DNA of 64,000 nt from Ruminococcus sp. NK3A76 (lineage in GTDB: Bacteria > Bacillota > Clostridia > Oscillospirales > Ruminococcaceae): positions 1,860,001 through 1,924,000 of the forward strand of contig NZ_JMMA01000002.1 of NCBI RefSeq assembly GCF_000686125.1, in the 5' to 3' direction. The translations under genes were made by a program, and so were the position numbers. This document shows positions 9,784 to 18,375 of this stretch, one piece after another (position 1 is the first letter of the stretch; each line of letters starts with the position of its first letter). The notes below the pieces were generated by a model. That model was not told the DNA's origin. It saw only the letters and a program-made list of their open reading frames with translations, and made no database searches.

Positions 9784-10341
9784 TTATTTTGTAGGCATAC
9801 GACCCACATCGATTTCCTTTTCGAGAATGCCTTCATCGTCATATATGTATACAAAAAAGAGATTTATCCCTTCGATGTCGGTATTCTTCGGGTATTTTCT
9901 TGTCTGAAAATATCCGATATCATAAACCATGCCATTATCTGTGGTCGTTTTTTTGAATTCTATGCCGAGATGTGAATCCGTTATAATCCCATTCTTATCT
10001 ATCGTCATACCTTCGCGGGGGAAACTAAGGTATTCATAGCTTTCGATGTTTCCGTCTATAGATTCAAAAAACTTCTCCCACTCATTTTTAAGACCCTCTT
10101 CGCTGCCTGCGCTTTTTGAAAAGAGGGCTGTCAGCTTGTCGATATCCTTTGCTTTTAAGTATTTAAATATCTCTTTAGCCTCATCTTTCGCAAGTCTTTT
10201 GGGGTCATATTTTTCAAGGTATTCTTCACTCTTTGAATCAATTGCCGATTCGGCTTCGCTCAGTTTTTCCTTTGCTTTATCATACACACTACAACTTGTA
10301 AAGAGTATAACAATAGCAAGAATAAATGGTATCAATTTCAT
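9784..10341 (-). CDS. DUF5104-like lipoprotein
   Basis: This 185-residue protein has a lipoprotein signal peptide (ILAIVILFTSCSVYD, modified Cys about residue 17). A charged helical spacer follows, then a domain with KEIFKYLKAKDIDKLTALFS and WEKFFESIDGNIESYEYLSF. This matches the pattern I associate with DUF5104, a family of Firmicute lipoproteins of unknown function. The start ATG 10341 has a GGGGGG element upstream and lies 1 base beyond the stop of the DUF4474-like gene, so the two are co-transcribed. A second DUF5104-type N-terminus occurs at 11491-12327. It is exported and membrane-anchored; the role is unknown. Confidence 0.65.
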   Translation of the reverse strand: MKLIPFILAIVILFTSCSVYDKAKEKLSEAESAIDSKSEEYLEKYDPKRLAKDEAKEIFKYLKAKDIDKLTALFSKSAGSEEGLKNEWEKFFESIDGNIESYEYLSFPREGMTIDKNGIITDSHLGIEFKKTTTDNGMVYDIGYFQTRKYPKNTDIEGINLFFVYIYDDEGILEKEIDVGRMPTK

Positions 10342-10342
10342 A

Positions 10343-10684
10343 TTAATCCCCCCACATTATCCAAACTGTTGAAAACTGATCACAAAAATATAAATCATCT
10401 ACATATTTCCTAAATCTTATTTCATTTTGTATTGTGGTTTTAAAAGTCTCATATATAATATTACCATTTTCATCAGTGAATTGTGACATATCTATCTTAC
10501 CAATCATTATCAATGTATTTACGTCAACATTACCAACATAATCTGGATTAAATCCTGTAATCCACCACTGTTTTGTAAATGGGCTCCATGAAAAAACACT
10601 ATCAAAACTGTCTTCATCACTCTTATTATACAAAAACAATGTCATTGGCATTGATAAATCTTTATCTACATAATAATGATCCAC
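10343..10684 (-). CDS. DUF4474-like protein, probably N-terminally truncated
   Basis: This is a 113-residue ORF starting at GTG 10684. A region with MTLFLYNKSD, FTKQWWITGFNPDY and a following beta-rich stretch fits the DUF4474 pattern (MTLxLY, then WWxTGF). There is no signal peptide. Just upstream in the same frame are ATG AAA TAA behind a GGGGG element, which suggests the true N-terminus has been lost and the ORF is a remnant or uses a weak start. Its stop abuts the DUF5104 lipoprotein start. The family call is tentative. Confidence 0.45.
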   Translation of the reverse strand: MDHYYVDKDLSMPMTLFLYNKSDEDSFDSVFSWSPFTKQWWITGFNPDYVGNVDVNTLIMIGKIDMSQFTDENGNIIYETFKTTIQNEIRFRKYVDDLYFCDQFSTVWIMWGD

Positions 10685-10717
10685 ACCATAGTTTTATTTC
10701 ATTTCTACCCCCGAAAA

Positions 10718-11401
10718 TCAGTTTAATGTATAAATGCTGTATTTGCCATAAACCGTGATAAATTCAGCGAATATCAGAATTATAAGCACATACATAAACG
10801 GAGATTCGAATGACAAGCTACTTATTATCAATGCACATAGATGAATAATCCCGGCACTTTGGTTTTTAAATAATAGGAGAATAATGCTTGCAAATATAAG
10901 CACAACAAGCATAATAAGAATTATGATTCTTTCATTCATACTTATGTCGGAGCCACAAATCAAAGCTATGTTTCCCCCTACGCTGCACACAAGTGATATT
11001 AACAGCAACAGAAAAAAAACTGTTTTGGCTACTCTCTTGTTATTGAGATGTGCTGATGAGCTTTGACCAGAAATAGCGTATGTTAACATACCTGCAATCG
11101 ACAGTATAAGACAAGAGATAGATAATAGATCAAATCTGTCTTTTAATGATTGAAGATTAGCTGTGAACACCACAACATAACCGATCACCAGTATCATACG
11201 TGCCGTGCTTGAAGATTTTTGCTGCTTAAGCATTGGCTGCAAATTAACAAATAATATGGTGCCCATTACAATAGCACCTATAATAAATAGGCTCTCGGGT
11301 GCTTTGTCAGAGTAACTTCTTCCATTAACAAATACCAAAACACAGGCAAAAACACTCCAGATAAGTTGAACTAAAAGAAATATTAAGTAACTCTTTTTCA
11401 T
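10718..11401 (-). CDS. Multi-pass membrane protein, unknown
   Basis: This 227-residue protein has about seven hydrophobic segments, including residues 5-25, 38-55, 70-85, 92-112, 127-150, 156-178 and 187-218. It begins MKKSYLIFLLVQLIW; upstream AGAGGAAATTATTA supplies the ribosome binding site. I do not recognise a family. It lies between the two DUF5104 lipoprotein genes in the same direction. Codon use is more AT-rich than in the flanking transporter genes. Confidence 0.55.
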   Translation of the reverse strand: MKKSYLIFLLVQLIWSVFACVLVFVNGRSYSDKAPESLFIIGAIVMGTILFVNLQPMLKQQKSSSTARMILVIGYVVVFTANLQSLKDRFDLLSISCLILSIAGMLTYAISGQSSSAHLNNKRVAKTVFFLLLLISLVCSVGGNIALICGSDISMNERIIILIMLVVLIFASIILLLFKNQSAGIIHLCALIISSLSFESPFMYVLIILIFAEFITVYGKYSIYTLN

Positions 11402-11490
11402 TAATAATTTCCTCTCATGATTTTGAAATTAAATAAACTACATAGAGCGACTAATCTATGTGGCGTTTATTGTATCAAAACAATCTAAAA

Positions 11491-12327
11491 CTAAATCCCA
11501 TAGAATTCAAGTACTTCTCTCATATTATCGCTATTAATATCCATTTCACGGAAAAACTCCTTAACACTTGAAAGATTATTATTTAATTCGAGAATTGCAC
11601 TTTCTGCAAGCATCCCATTATAACAACGCTCGCCTTTTTTCCATATCAAATCACCTGATATATAGCCAACAATTGGGTACTGATGTGCTACACCGTGGAG
11701 GTGAAGGTCTCTTAAGCCATGTATGCCTGGCCACTCGTATACATCATAGATGTAATACTTGTAGTTCATCTGATACATATCATGTCCCATATATTGAACA
11801 TCTGCCTGTAAAGAACCGAATGCTTCACCAATTGCCAGATTCCAATCACAAGCATATTTAGAGGCCAATGAAACTTGTCCATGTCGGCATGGACAGTTTC
11901 CACCTCTATTAGCAAAGCAGGACACATACAGTCCACCCTCTGCATCTACATTGTGGTTTAGTCTCATATTAGATTTTGATTCCAACATACCATTTCTGTT
12001 TTTATCATTTACATAACATTCAGCCTCAATTATACAAGCATCTAAATTTTTGAGATAATGTTCGATATTATGTTCCTGTGAGAGAATAAGACTTGCAGTC
12101 TGAGGCGAAAACAAAGCTTTTATGCCTTCCTTGTCTTTGTTATCAAAACACTCTATAAGTTTTTCAAGTATCTTCTCAGTTTGTTCTTGCTCATAATGAT
12201 AAGATTCAACGCTATTCTTATGCGGATCAGGCTCACTATCATTTGAGCTGTCACCTATTACACCACACGAAACAGAAAACAGACAAATGACTATTGTCAG
12301 AATAATTCTAATAGACTTCTTCATCAT
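11491..12327 (-). CDS. Lipoprotein with DUF5104-like N-terminus and unusual C-terminal domain
   Basis: ATG 12327 gives a 278-residue lipoprotein (MMKKSIRIILTIVICLFSVS followed by the lipobox Cys). Residues 45-110 resemble the DUF5104 lipoprotein next door (ILEKLIECFDNKDKEGIKALFS). The remainder differs: it has a Cys-rich GGNCPCRHG stretch, then YYIYDVYEWPG, a His-rich RDLHLHGVAHQYPIVGYISG, and an acidic helical tail. The run of an aromatic/Asp motif and then a Leu-Gly-Ala-x-x-Tyr-x-Val-x-Gly motif recalls C-terminal domains of polymorphic toxins, but this is only a resemblance. The protein should be anchored outside the cell. Confidence 0.6.
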   Translation of the reverse strand: MMKKSIRIILTIVICLFSVSCGVIGDSSNDSEPDPHKNSVESYHYEQEQTEKILEKLIECFDNKDKEGIKALFSPQTASLILSQEHNIEHYLKNLDACIIEAECYVNDKNRNGMLESKSNMRLNHNVDAEGGLYVSCFANRGGNCPCRHGQVSLASKYACDWNLAIGEAFGSLQADVQYMGHDMYQMNYKYYIYDVYEWPGIHGLRDLHLHGVAHQYPIVGYISGDLIWKKGERCYNGMLAESAILELNNNLSSVKEFFREMDINSDNMREVLEFYGI

Positions 12328-12438
12328 GTTATCACCAAACAATCCAAGTACTTTTGTTATAAACAGGTCTAAAAAACACTTTGTTGTATTATCTATACTG
12401 TTGGTTAAATTATATCACACCCCAGCACTCCTGTCAAT

Positions 12439-13113
12439 TCACTCATTGCCGCCTACTATCTTCCCGTCAGATATCTCAATGACTCTCTGGCACTGCTCCG
12501 CCACCTTCGGGTCGTGCGTTACAATGACCACCGTCCGCCCCTGCTCATTGAGCGACTTGAACAGCTCCATTATCTCAGAAGATGTCTTTGTATCAAGCGC
12601 CCCTGTCGGCTCGTCGGCGAGTATCATGCTTGGCTCATTGACTATCGCACGGGCAATAGCCACCCTCTGCTTTTGTCCGCCCGAGAGCTTGTTGCAGGGC
12701 TTTTTTGCCAAGTCCTCAATGCCAACCGAGCGCAGGGCGGCAAGCGCTTTTTCTTTCTTGCCCTTAATCTTTTTCTTGGAGAAATTCAGCGGTATCATTA
12801 CATTTTCAAGGGCTGTGAAGTCTTCCACCAGCGCAAAATCCTGCATTACCATGCCTATCTTTTCGTTTCTGATACGGGCATACTTACGCTCGGTCAACCC
12901 TTTTACAAGCGTGTCGTCTATCTTGTACTCACCGTCCTGATAGCTGTCAATGCAGGCTAAAATATGCAAAAGAGTTGACTTGCCTGCGCCCGACTTGCCG
13001 ATAATAGCAACCAGCTCGCCGTTTTTTATCTCCGCCGATACGCCGTGTAAAGCCTCAAATTCGTTGGCTTTCTTAGGATTGTATATCTTCTTTATGTTTG
13101 TCAGCGTTATCAT
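12439..13113 (-). CDS. ABC transporter ATP-binding protein
   Basis: This is a 224-residue ATPase with Walker A GKSGAGKST, signature LSGGQKQR, Walker B MILADEPTGALD and H-loop VTHDPKV. The start is ATG 13113 (MITLTNIKKIY), because AAAGGGTGG lies 5 bases upstream; the longer GTG start at 13122 overlaps that site. It follows two FtsX-like permease genes and should energise them. MacB/LolD-type ATPases commonly serve peptide-export or antimicrobial-resistance permeases; the substrate here is unknown. Confidence 0.93.
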   Translation of the reverse strand: MITLTNIKKIYNPKKANEFEALHGVSAEIKNGELVAIIGKSGAGKSTLLHILACIDSYQDGEYKIDDTLVKGLTERKYARIRNEKIGMVMQDFALVEDFTALENVMIPLNFSKKKIKGKKEKALAALRSVGIEDLAKKPCNKLSGGQKQRVAIARAIVNEPSMILADEPTGALDTKTSSEIMELFKSLNEQGRTVVIVTHDPKVAEQCQRVIEISDGKIVGGNE

Positions 13114-13158
13114 TTTTACCACCCTTTGTAAATCGTTTCATAGAAAATGTTAACACCT

Positions 13159-14439
13159 CTAATCCCTTTTAAGCACATCTCTCGGCTTAACTGTTTTTAC
13201 TGTCACAAGGGGTATAATCACAGAAAGCAGAAGGTAAAGTGCAGATATCATAAGCATTGAAATAAACTCCCACCTGCCGAAGGATATTACAGTGCTTATT
13301 CTACCAGATATCACCTTTAAGGCAAAAAGCGAAAGCCCCGATGAAACAATAACTATCATAAGAGAATATACAAACGATATCGTCACGCATCTTTGCCACC
13401 TTGCACCGCATATGTAGAATACACCGTATGTTCTTAAACTACCGTCTAATGAAATGCTTACTACCGATATAGTTGTTATCATTGTCAGCAGGAATATGCA
13501 CAGCGCTATCGGCAGCAGAACATACAGCTGTTCTTTTATGTATGTAAAGCTGTTTTTTCTTATTTCACTCAGGTTTTCCTTATAGCTGCAAATATATCCC
13601 TCAGATAGCATTTGCTTTAGACTGTCTATATCTTCATCGCTCATATTCTCGGTAAATATAAAGCTCATTCCCGATATTACATGATAGTTCTTTGCTTTAT
13701 ACAGCTCGCTTTTGTCGTATTCGCTCTGCGGTATGATGATTCCCCACCTGTTTTCGGGTTCCGGATCAAAGGTAAAATACATATCAAAAAAGCTCTTTTG
13801 CGAGGCAATATCTGTCTTATTAAACTTGCTGTGGCCTATAGTGTACTGCTTAGGTGCAATAACACCACATATTTTTACCTTTGTGCTGTGGCGTTTTCCG
13901 TTTGTGCCCTCTACTACACCGTCGCCCGTGTAATCGGTAAGCTCAAATTCATCACCAACAGAAAAGCCATACGGATTATCGGGAGTAACAACTACATGAA
14001 CGACGTTCTCCTCATATTCGGGCAGCTCGCTTATCCAATTTCCGCTTTCCATTTCGGGAGTATAAGCATTTATCCATTTGTCAGAATATATTAAAGGATC
14101 AAAATTATACTTGATCGCCTCTTTGTTATCTTCACCGTCCGAGCTGCTCTCCAAATTCGGGTCATATTCTCCGTTCACATATAAAAAATCACCATATGAA
14201 AATTCAAACTCGGCATTAGGGAACTGCTCTTCAAGCTCTTTGTCGGAAACGTAGTTTAGATCACATAAAAGCCCTTCCCGCGAAAACTCCGTATGAAACG
14301 GAAGATAGTATTCAAGCCTTGAACGTATAAGGCTTACAAGCACAATCACTATTCCAAGCACCGCCGCAAGCTGAATGATTATGAGAAAATTCATGAGCTT
14401 GTTTCTTTTTAGCTGATGAAAAGCAGATTTGAATATCAT
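13159..14439 (-). CDS. FtsX-like ABC permease
   Basis: The protein has about 426 residues. An N-terminal helix (LMNFLIIIQLAAVLGIVIVLV) is followed by a large outer domain of about 270 residues and three C-terminal helices near 310-335, 355-378 and 390-415, ending in a cytoplasmic TVKTVKPRDVLKRD tail. This is the MacB/FtsX topology. ATG 14439 is preferred over GTG 14448 because AAAGGCAGG lies just upstream, and it overlaps the preceding stop (TGATATG). It forms a heteromeric transporter with 14441-15619 and the ATPase at 12439-13113. Confidence 0.85.
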   Translation of the reverse strand: MIFKSAFHQLKRNKLMNFLIIIQLAAVLGIVIVLVSLIRSRLEYYLPFHTEFSREGLLCDLNYVSDKELEEQFPNAEFEFSYGDFLYVNGEYDPNLESSSDGEDNKEAIKYNFDPLIYSDKWINAYTPEMESGNWISELPEYEENVVHVVVTPDNPYGFSVGDEFELTDYTGDGVVEGTNGKRHSTKVKICGVIAPKQYTIGHSKFNKTDIASQKSFFDMYFTFDPEPENRWGIIIPQSEYDKSELYKAKNYHVISGMSFIFTENMSDEDIDSLKQMLSEGYICSYKENLSEIRKNSFTYIKEQLYVLLPIALCIFLLTMITTISVVSISLDGSLRTYGVFYICGARWQRCVTISFVYSLMIVIVSSGLSLFALKVISGRISTVISFGRWEFISMLMISALYLLLSVIIPLVTVKTVKPRDVLKRD

Positions 14440-14440
14440 A

Positions 14441-15619
14441 TCATACACCTGCCTTTAATTCGGTTATCTGCCGTTTAGAAACAAACAACACTATCATAAT
14501 AAACAGCACGATAAAGCTGCTGACCGCATATATCGCAAACATAACAAAGTAAAGCAGCGGCGAATATGCATAAGTGATATACTCAAATGTATCAGCAAGA
14601 GCAGGCAGAATCAGCTTACTGTAAATAAGCTCTGTCAATGCAAACAGCGGCAGCCCGACTATCATACATTCTGTCATATATATTCTTATCATTTTCTGCT
14701 TTGTGCAGCCGCAAAGCCTGAATATCGTAAGTGTCTTTATCCTTTTTAGCAGAACAAAGCGATACAGCACAGCAAAATTCAGCCCTGCAAGAAATGATAT
14801 GAACACCGAGATGATAATAACAGTTTTATAGTAGAATATCTCGGTAACAGGTGATATATCCATTTCAGGCACCTGAGCGTTGTCACCCATGCATATTTTT
14901 ACAGCGTTAACTATATCATCATACTGTGTCCTTGTAAGGTCGGTATTAAAGCTGATATATACGCTCCAGCCGCCTTTATTGAGCCGCAGCGGTGTGTCAC
15001 TGTAAAACGAAGTTATAGGAGCGCTCAAAGGCCCCTGTTCCATAGTAAGTGTATCGTTTACTATCTCAAATTCTTCATCGTCAACATCTACTGTTTTTGA
15101 ATCGCCTATGTTTTTTCCATACCAGTCCTCACCGATGCTCAAAGAAGTTAAGCTGATACTCTCGGCTTCGGGCGTTCTCAGCTTGTGGATAATAGCAATT
15201 ATCTTTTTATCTGAGCTATACTGTTCATCGCTGAACAGCTCAAAATTATCATGATAGCTCTTGCCGTTATATGTAAAGTCGAACTTAAAGCTCATTTTAT
15301 CAAATGCCGAGGTGGGCAGAATAGCACCGCACTCTATCGACTTTATGTTTTTAAGCGTATTCGTATCAAGCTCGTAAAGAGTATCTATAAGCATTTTGGT
15401 GGTTACTGATGTGTTTATCTTTTCTAAAGGAGAAGAAGTCGGCACTATCCAAAGCTGTTTGTTTGAACTGCTTCCCTCTTCTATTACTGTGTTATAATTC
15501 TGATAAATGCCGTAGCTAAAACATATAACAAGTGCAGATATAACAACATTCAAAAATATCAAAATGCAAAACGAGCGGTATAGCTTTATATTGCGAAGCA
15601 GCAAACTAAACACATTCAA
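14441..15619 (-). CDS. FtsX-like ABC permease, partner subunit
   Basis: This 392-residue protein has the same topology as its neighbour: helix 16-40, an outer domain to about 265, then helices near 268-292, 315-338 and 345-378. The start is TTG 15619 with GAGGGAT 6 bases upstream. Sequence similarity to the neighbour is low, so the two are complementary halves of a heterodimer. This is the first gene of a three-gene operon (permease, permease, ATPase). The interval 15620-15775 upstream shows nothing else clear. Confidence 0.8.
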   Translation of the reverse strand: MNVFSLLLRNIKLYRSFCILIFLNVVISALVICFSYGIYQNYNTVIEEGSSSNKQLWIVPTSSPLEKINTSVTTKMLIDTLYELDTNTLKNIKSIECGAILPTSAFDKMSFKFDFTYNGKSYHDNFELFSDEQYSSDKKIIAIIHKLRTPEAESISLTSLSIGEDWYGKNIGDSKTVDVDDEEFEIVNDTLTMEQGPLSAPITSFYSDTPLRLNKGGWSVYISFNTDLTRTQYDDIVNAVKICMGDNAQVPEMDISPVTEIFYYKTVIIISVFISFLAGLNFAVLYRFVLLKRIKTLTIFRLCGCTKQKMIRIYMTECMIVGLPLFALTELIYSKLILPALADTFEYITYAYSPLLYFVMFAIYAVSSFIVLFIMIVLFVSKRQITELKAGV

Positions 15620-15775
15620 TTCTATCCCTCATTTCTGTTATCAGATCTGTCAATATTACAGCATATCAAGCCTTCTTTATAATAAAGACGCACAAGGGAG
15701 TTAAAACGTGGCACTTTAAAAATGTTTTTGTAGGCCTGCACAAAAACAGCAATTCAGTTTTGTGCATCAGAACGA

Positions 15776-16411
15776 CTAAATCTTCTCGATGCACCCCTTA
15801 TCCATCTCATGCACCGTCTCGCACAGCACCTCAATATCCTCCGCCGAGTGCGAGCAGATAAGTATCGTCTTGCCCTGCTCTTTGTAGGAAAGCAGATACT
15901 CACGCATCTCCTTAACGCCGTCCTTGTCAAGCCCGTTGAAAGGCTCGTCAAGGATAAGTATCTTCGGGTTTTCCATTATCGCCTGCGCAAGTCCTAAACG
16001 CTGGCGCATACCAAGGCTGTATTTTCTGACGTGCCGCCTGAGGTCGGGGTCAAGCCCGACTTGTTTCATGCTTTCTCTGACCTGTTCTTTGCCTATCTTG
16101 TTTTTAAGCCCTGCAAGCAGTTTCAGATTCTTGTATCCCGAGTAGTAAGGTATAAAGCCCGGCGTTTCGATTATGATACCCATATCGTCGGGAAAGTCTA
16201 CGTCCTTGCCGACCTTTTTGCCGTCAACGGTTATCTCGCCGCTTGTTGGTTTAACAAAGCCGCAGATGCACTTCATAAGCATAGTTTTGCCGCTGCCGTT
16301 GCGACCTATAAGACCATGTATTTTGCCCTCCTCAAAGCTGACATTTATGTGCTTTAAAATATCTGTTTTGGTAAGGGTAAGGCATACGTCATTCACATCT
16401 ATAATTGCCAT
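15776..16411 (-). CDS. ABC transporter ATP-binding protein (ABC-2 / lantibiotic-immunity type)
   Basis: This is a 211-residue ATPase with Walker A GRNGSGKT, a signature in the variant LGMRQR form, Walker B ILILDEPFNGLD and H-loop CSHSAEDIE. The LGMRQR signature and the shortness fit ATPases that pair with ABC-2 permeases such as those of lantibiotic immunity and Na+/multidrug exporters. It is the last gene of the operon that begins with the sigma factor at 24436 and should serve the permeases at 16632-17507 and 17509-18375. Confidence 0.93.
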   Translation of the reverse strand: MAIIDVNDVCLTLTKTDILKHINVSFEEGKIHGLIGRNGSGKTMLMKCICGFVKPTSGEITVDGKKVGKDVDFPDDMGIIIETPGFIPYYSGYKNLKLLAGLKNKIGKEQVRESMKQVGLDPDLRRHVRKYSLGMRQRLGLAQAIMENPKILILDEPFNGLDKDGVKEMREYLLSYKEQGKTILICSHSAEDIEVLCETVHEMDKGCIEKI

Positions 16412-16444
16412 TCTATTATCCTCGATTCATCTGATAATTATAGT

Positions 16445-16615
16445 TTATCCGATTCCGGATTTGCTAAGAACACTATTCATTATTCTTTGCTTAGTATGAA
16501 TATCTAAATCAGTTTCTGTATCAATATGATCATTTGTCTCAATCTCAAGCTCCATACATATATCGATCAGCTTTTTTAATTCTTCATATTTATTATACAT
16601 AACCAAATCATTCAT
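16445..16615 (-). CDS. 56-residue acidic protein, copy a
   Basis: ATG 16615 opens MNDLVMYNKYEELKKLIDIC and ends IMNSVLSKSGIG-TAA. It has no signal or membrane segment, is acidic and is predicted to be two helices. A paralog of identical length lies at 20717-20887, with conserved start, a TDTETDLD core and a KQRIMNSVL tail. Conservation at the protein level in two operon positions shows it is a real gene. It sits between the permease and ATPase genes. The function is not recognised. Confidence 0.7.
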   Translation of the reverse strand: MNDLVMYNKYEELKKLIDICMELEIETNDHIDTETDLDIHTKQRIMNSVLSKSGIG

Positions 16616-16631
16616 AATATCAACTCCATTT

Positions 16632-17507
16632 TTACATCGCAATCTCCGTCACATTATCATAGTTGAATTTCTTTATTGCAACGATGCAGAACACCGTTAA
16701 TCCGACTATCATCGTGCAGAGATAAAACACCGAGAACTCCATAGTCACGACCGGCTGCCTGAAATACTTTGTGTAGTGCAGCCAGATAATGCTGTTTGCC
16801 ATTGGCATAATCCACATAAGATTTGTCTTTATCGAGCATAGCGCCGTGCCGATAGAGATTATCGCCGCACAAGCCACAAAGCCTGCGGTCTTTTTCTTGA
16901 CGATAGAAAATGATAACAGTATCAACCCTAAGATAAGCAGATACGCAAACACAAGCAAATAACTGCGTATTGCTGCGCTGTATATCGAGAGCTGATTGTA
17001 TAAATTCTCCGGCAAAAGCTGCACGCCGAAATTGCCTGCCTTGTCGGGGAAAACTATCTTGTACTGCGTTGCGACCTTGCTCCAGTCATCAGACCAGAAA
17101 CTGCGCCCGAGCATAGGCACAACTGCGCCGAGAAAGATAACAGCAAGGTAAGATGCCGCCATAAACACGAGCTTAATCATCTGCCCGACTATCCAGTTAA
17201 GGCGACCTACACGCATTATGTAAAAAACTGTGTTGGTGTCGATTTTGGGAAAGTCTGCGATAAGGGTGAGAAACACAAGCGGCAATATCAGCATTATCGC
17301 TCCGCTGTTTGCTATGGCAATAAACGGCTCTAAGGTGTTTAACTGCTCGCCCATTTCGTCTGCATTTTTGAGCAAGGGCTCAATCGCAAAGCTGTAAATG
17401 AAGATAAGCAGCACAGCCAAGATAATCATTCGTGCATCGTTTACCCACTTGATGTATTCCGTTTTGGCGGTGGTGAAGCATTGTCTAAGGTTTAATCGTC
17501 CGAACAT
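16632..17507 (-). CDS. ABC-2 type permease
   Basis: The protein has about 291 residues and six hydrophobic segments near 25-48, 68-90, 108-135, 180-205, 212-230 and 260-285. After the first helix there is an outer loop, as in ABC-2 permeases. ATG 17507 overlaps the stop of the upstream permease (TGATATG), with GAGGTGTG as ribosome binding site. It pairs with 17509-18375 and the ATPase at 15776-16411. Confidence 0.8.
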   Translation of the reverse strand: MFGRLNLRQCFTTAKTEYIKWVNDARMIILAVLLIFIYSFAIEPLLKNADEMGEQLNTLEPFIAIANSGAIMLILPLVFLTLIADFPKIDTNTVFYIMRVGRLNWIVGQMIKLVFMAASYLAVIFLGAVVPMLGRSFWSDDWSKVATQYKIVFPDKAGNFGVQLLPENLYNQLSIYSAAIRSYLLVFAYLLILGLILLSFSIVKKKTAGFVACAAIISIGTALCSIKTNLMWIMPMANSIIWLHYTKYFRQPVVTMEFSVFYLCTMIVGLTVFCIVAIKKFNYDNVTEIAM

Positions 17508-17508
17508 A

Positions 17509-18375
17509 TCACACACCTCTATCTTTGCGAAGATTCATAATGACCGAAAACAGCACGATAACACCCACAACAAGCACTCCGTTAAAGATAACTATGCGCT
17601 GTGCGCTCTCGTTCCATTCAGTTATATAGACAAGCCGACGGGCGCTGTCGGGCTGAAAATCAAACAGCTTTTCCGAGAGCTCGTTATCCTCCGTTTCCCA
17701 CGCTTTGAGCACCAGTTTATTGATAGCCGTATTCCAGATATACACCATCAGAAACGGCACGCAGGTGATAAGATACGGGTTGCGTGAGAATGAGCTTATC
17801 AAGAACGCAGGCAGCGTTGTCACAGCGCCGTAGATAAACGCACTCAACAGCATTTTAAGCACCTCAACAGTCTGGCTGTCGGGGTGCATTTCATAGTAGA
17901 ATTCATCAAGCTCATAGCTGTTTATATTCGGGAAAAAGCCATAGACCACAAGCCCATAAATCGCATACCCAAGCATGGCAGCAAGGCCGCCGCCTATCAT
18001 CACTGCGAAGAATTTCGAGAGATAATAGCGCAGGCAGCCTGTGCGTGATATTGTAAAGCGCATAAGTCCGCTGTTGCGCTCGGCGCAGAATGACACCATA
18101 AACGGGAACGCAACGATTATCGGCAGGAACATTGAGATATACCCGCCCAAACCATTTTGGAAGACGCTTATTGACGCAAACTGCGTGTCACTCTCGATAA
18201 ACTCACGCTTGAACGAGAAGAACGACTCAAACACCGAATAGCTGCGGTCGGTCGTCAGGTCGTGGTAGGTTGGAGCGGTGAAGCAAAGGACTGCTGTTAA
18301 AAGCACAGCGCCGAGAAAGCCGATGTTTAGGAGGGTTTTGTTGAGGTCTTGTTTAAGAGAATATATTATTTTCAT
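17509..18375 (-). CDS. ABC-2 type permease, partner subunit
   Basis: This 288-residue protein has helices near 15-33, 82-102, 115-145, 173-198, 205-225 and 258-280, and an outer loop with YHDLTTDRSYSVFESFFSFK after the first. The segment MRFTISRTGCLRYYLSKF resembles the coupling region of ABC-2 subunits. ATG 18375 overlaps the stop of the preceding lipoprotein gene as TAATG, implying coupling between lipoprotein and permease. Confidence 0.8.
   Translation of the reverse strand: MKIIYSLKQDLNKTLLNIGFLGAVLLTAVLCFTAPTYHDLTTDRSYSVFESFFSFKREFIESDTQFASISVFQNGLGGYISMFLPIIVAFPFMVSFCAERNSGLMRFTISRTGCLRYYLSKFFAVMIGGGLAAMLGYAIYGLVVYGFFPNINSYELDEFYYEMHPDSQTVEVLKMLLSAFIYGAVTTLPAFLISSFSRNPYLITCVPFLMVYIWNTAINKLVLKAWETEDNELSEKLFDFQPDSARRLVYITEWNESAQRIVIFNGVLVVGVIVLFSVIMNLRKDRGV

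Noticed and set aside
9784-12327. Type VII secretion LXG toxin and immunity locus
   Set aside because: There are no LXG, WXG100 or EssC genes; lipoproteins of unknown function alone do not support it.
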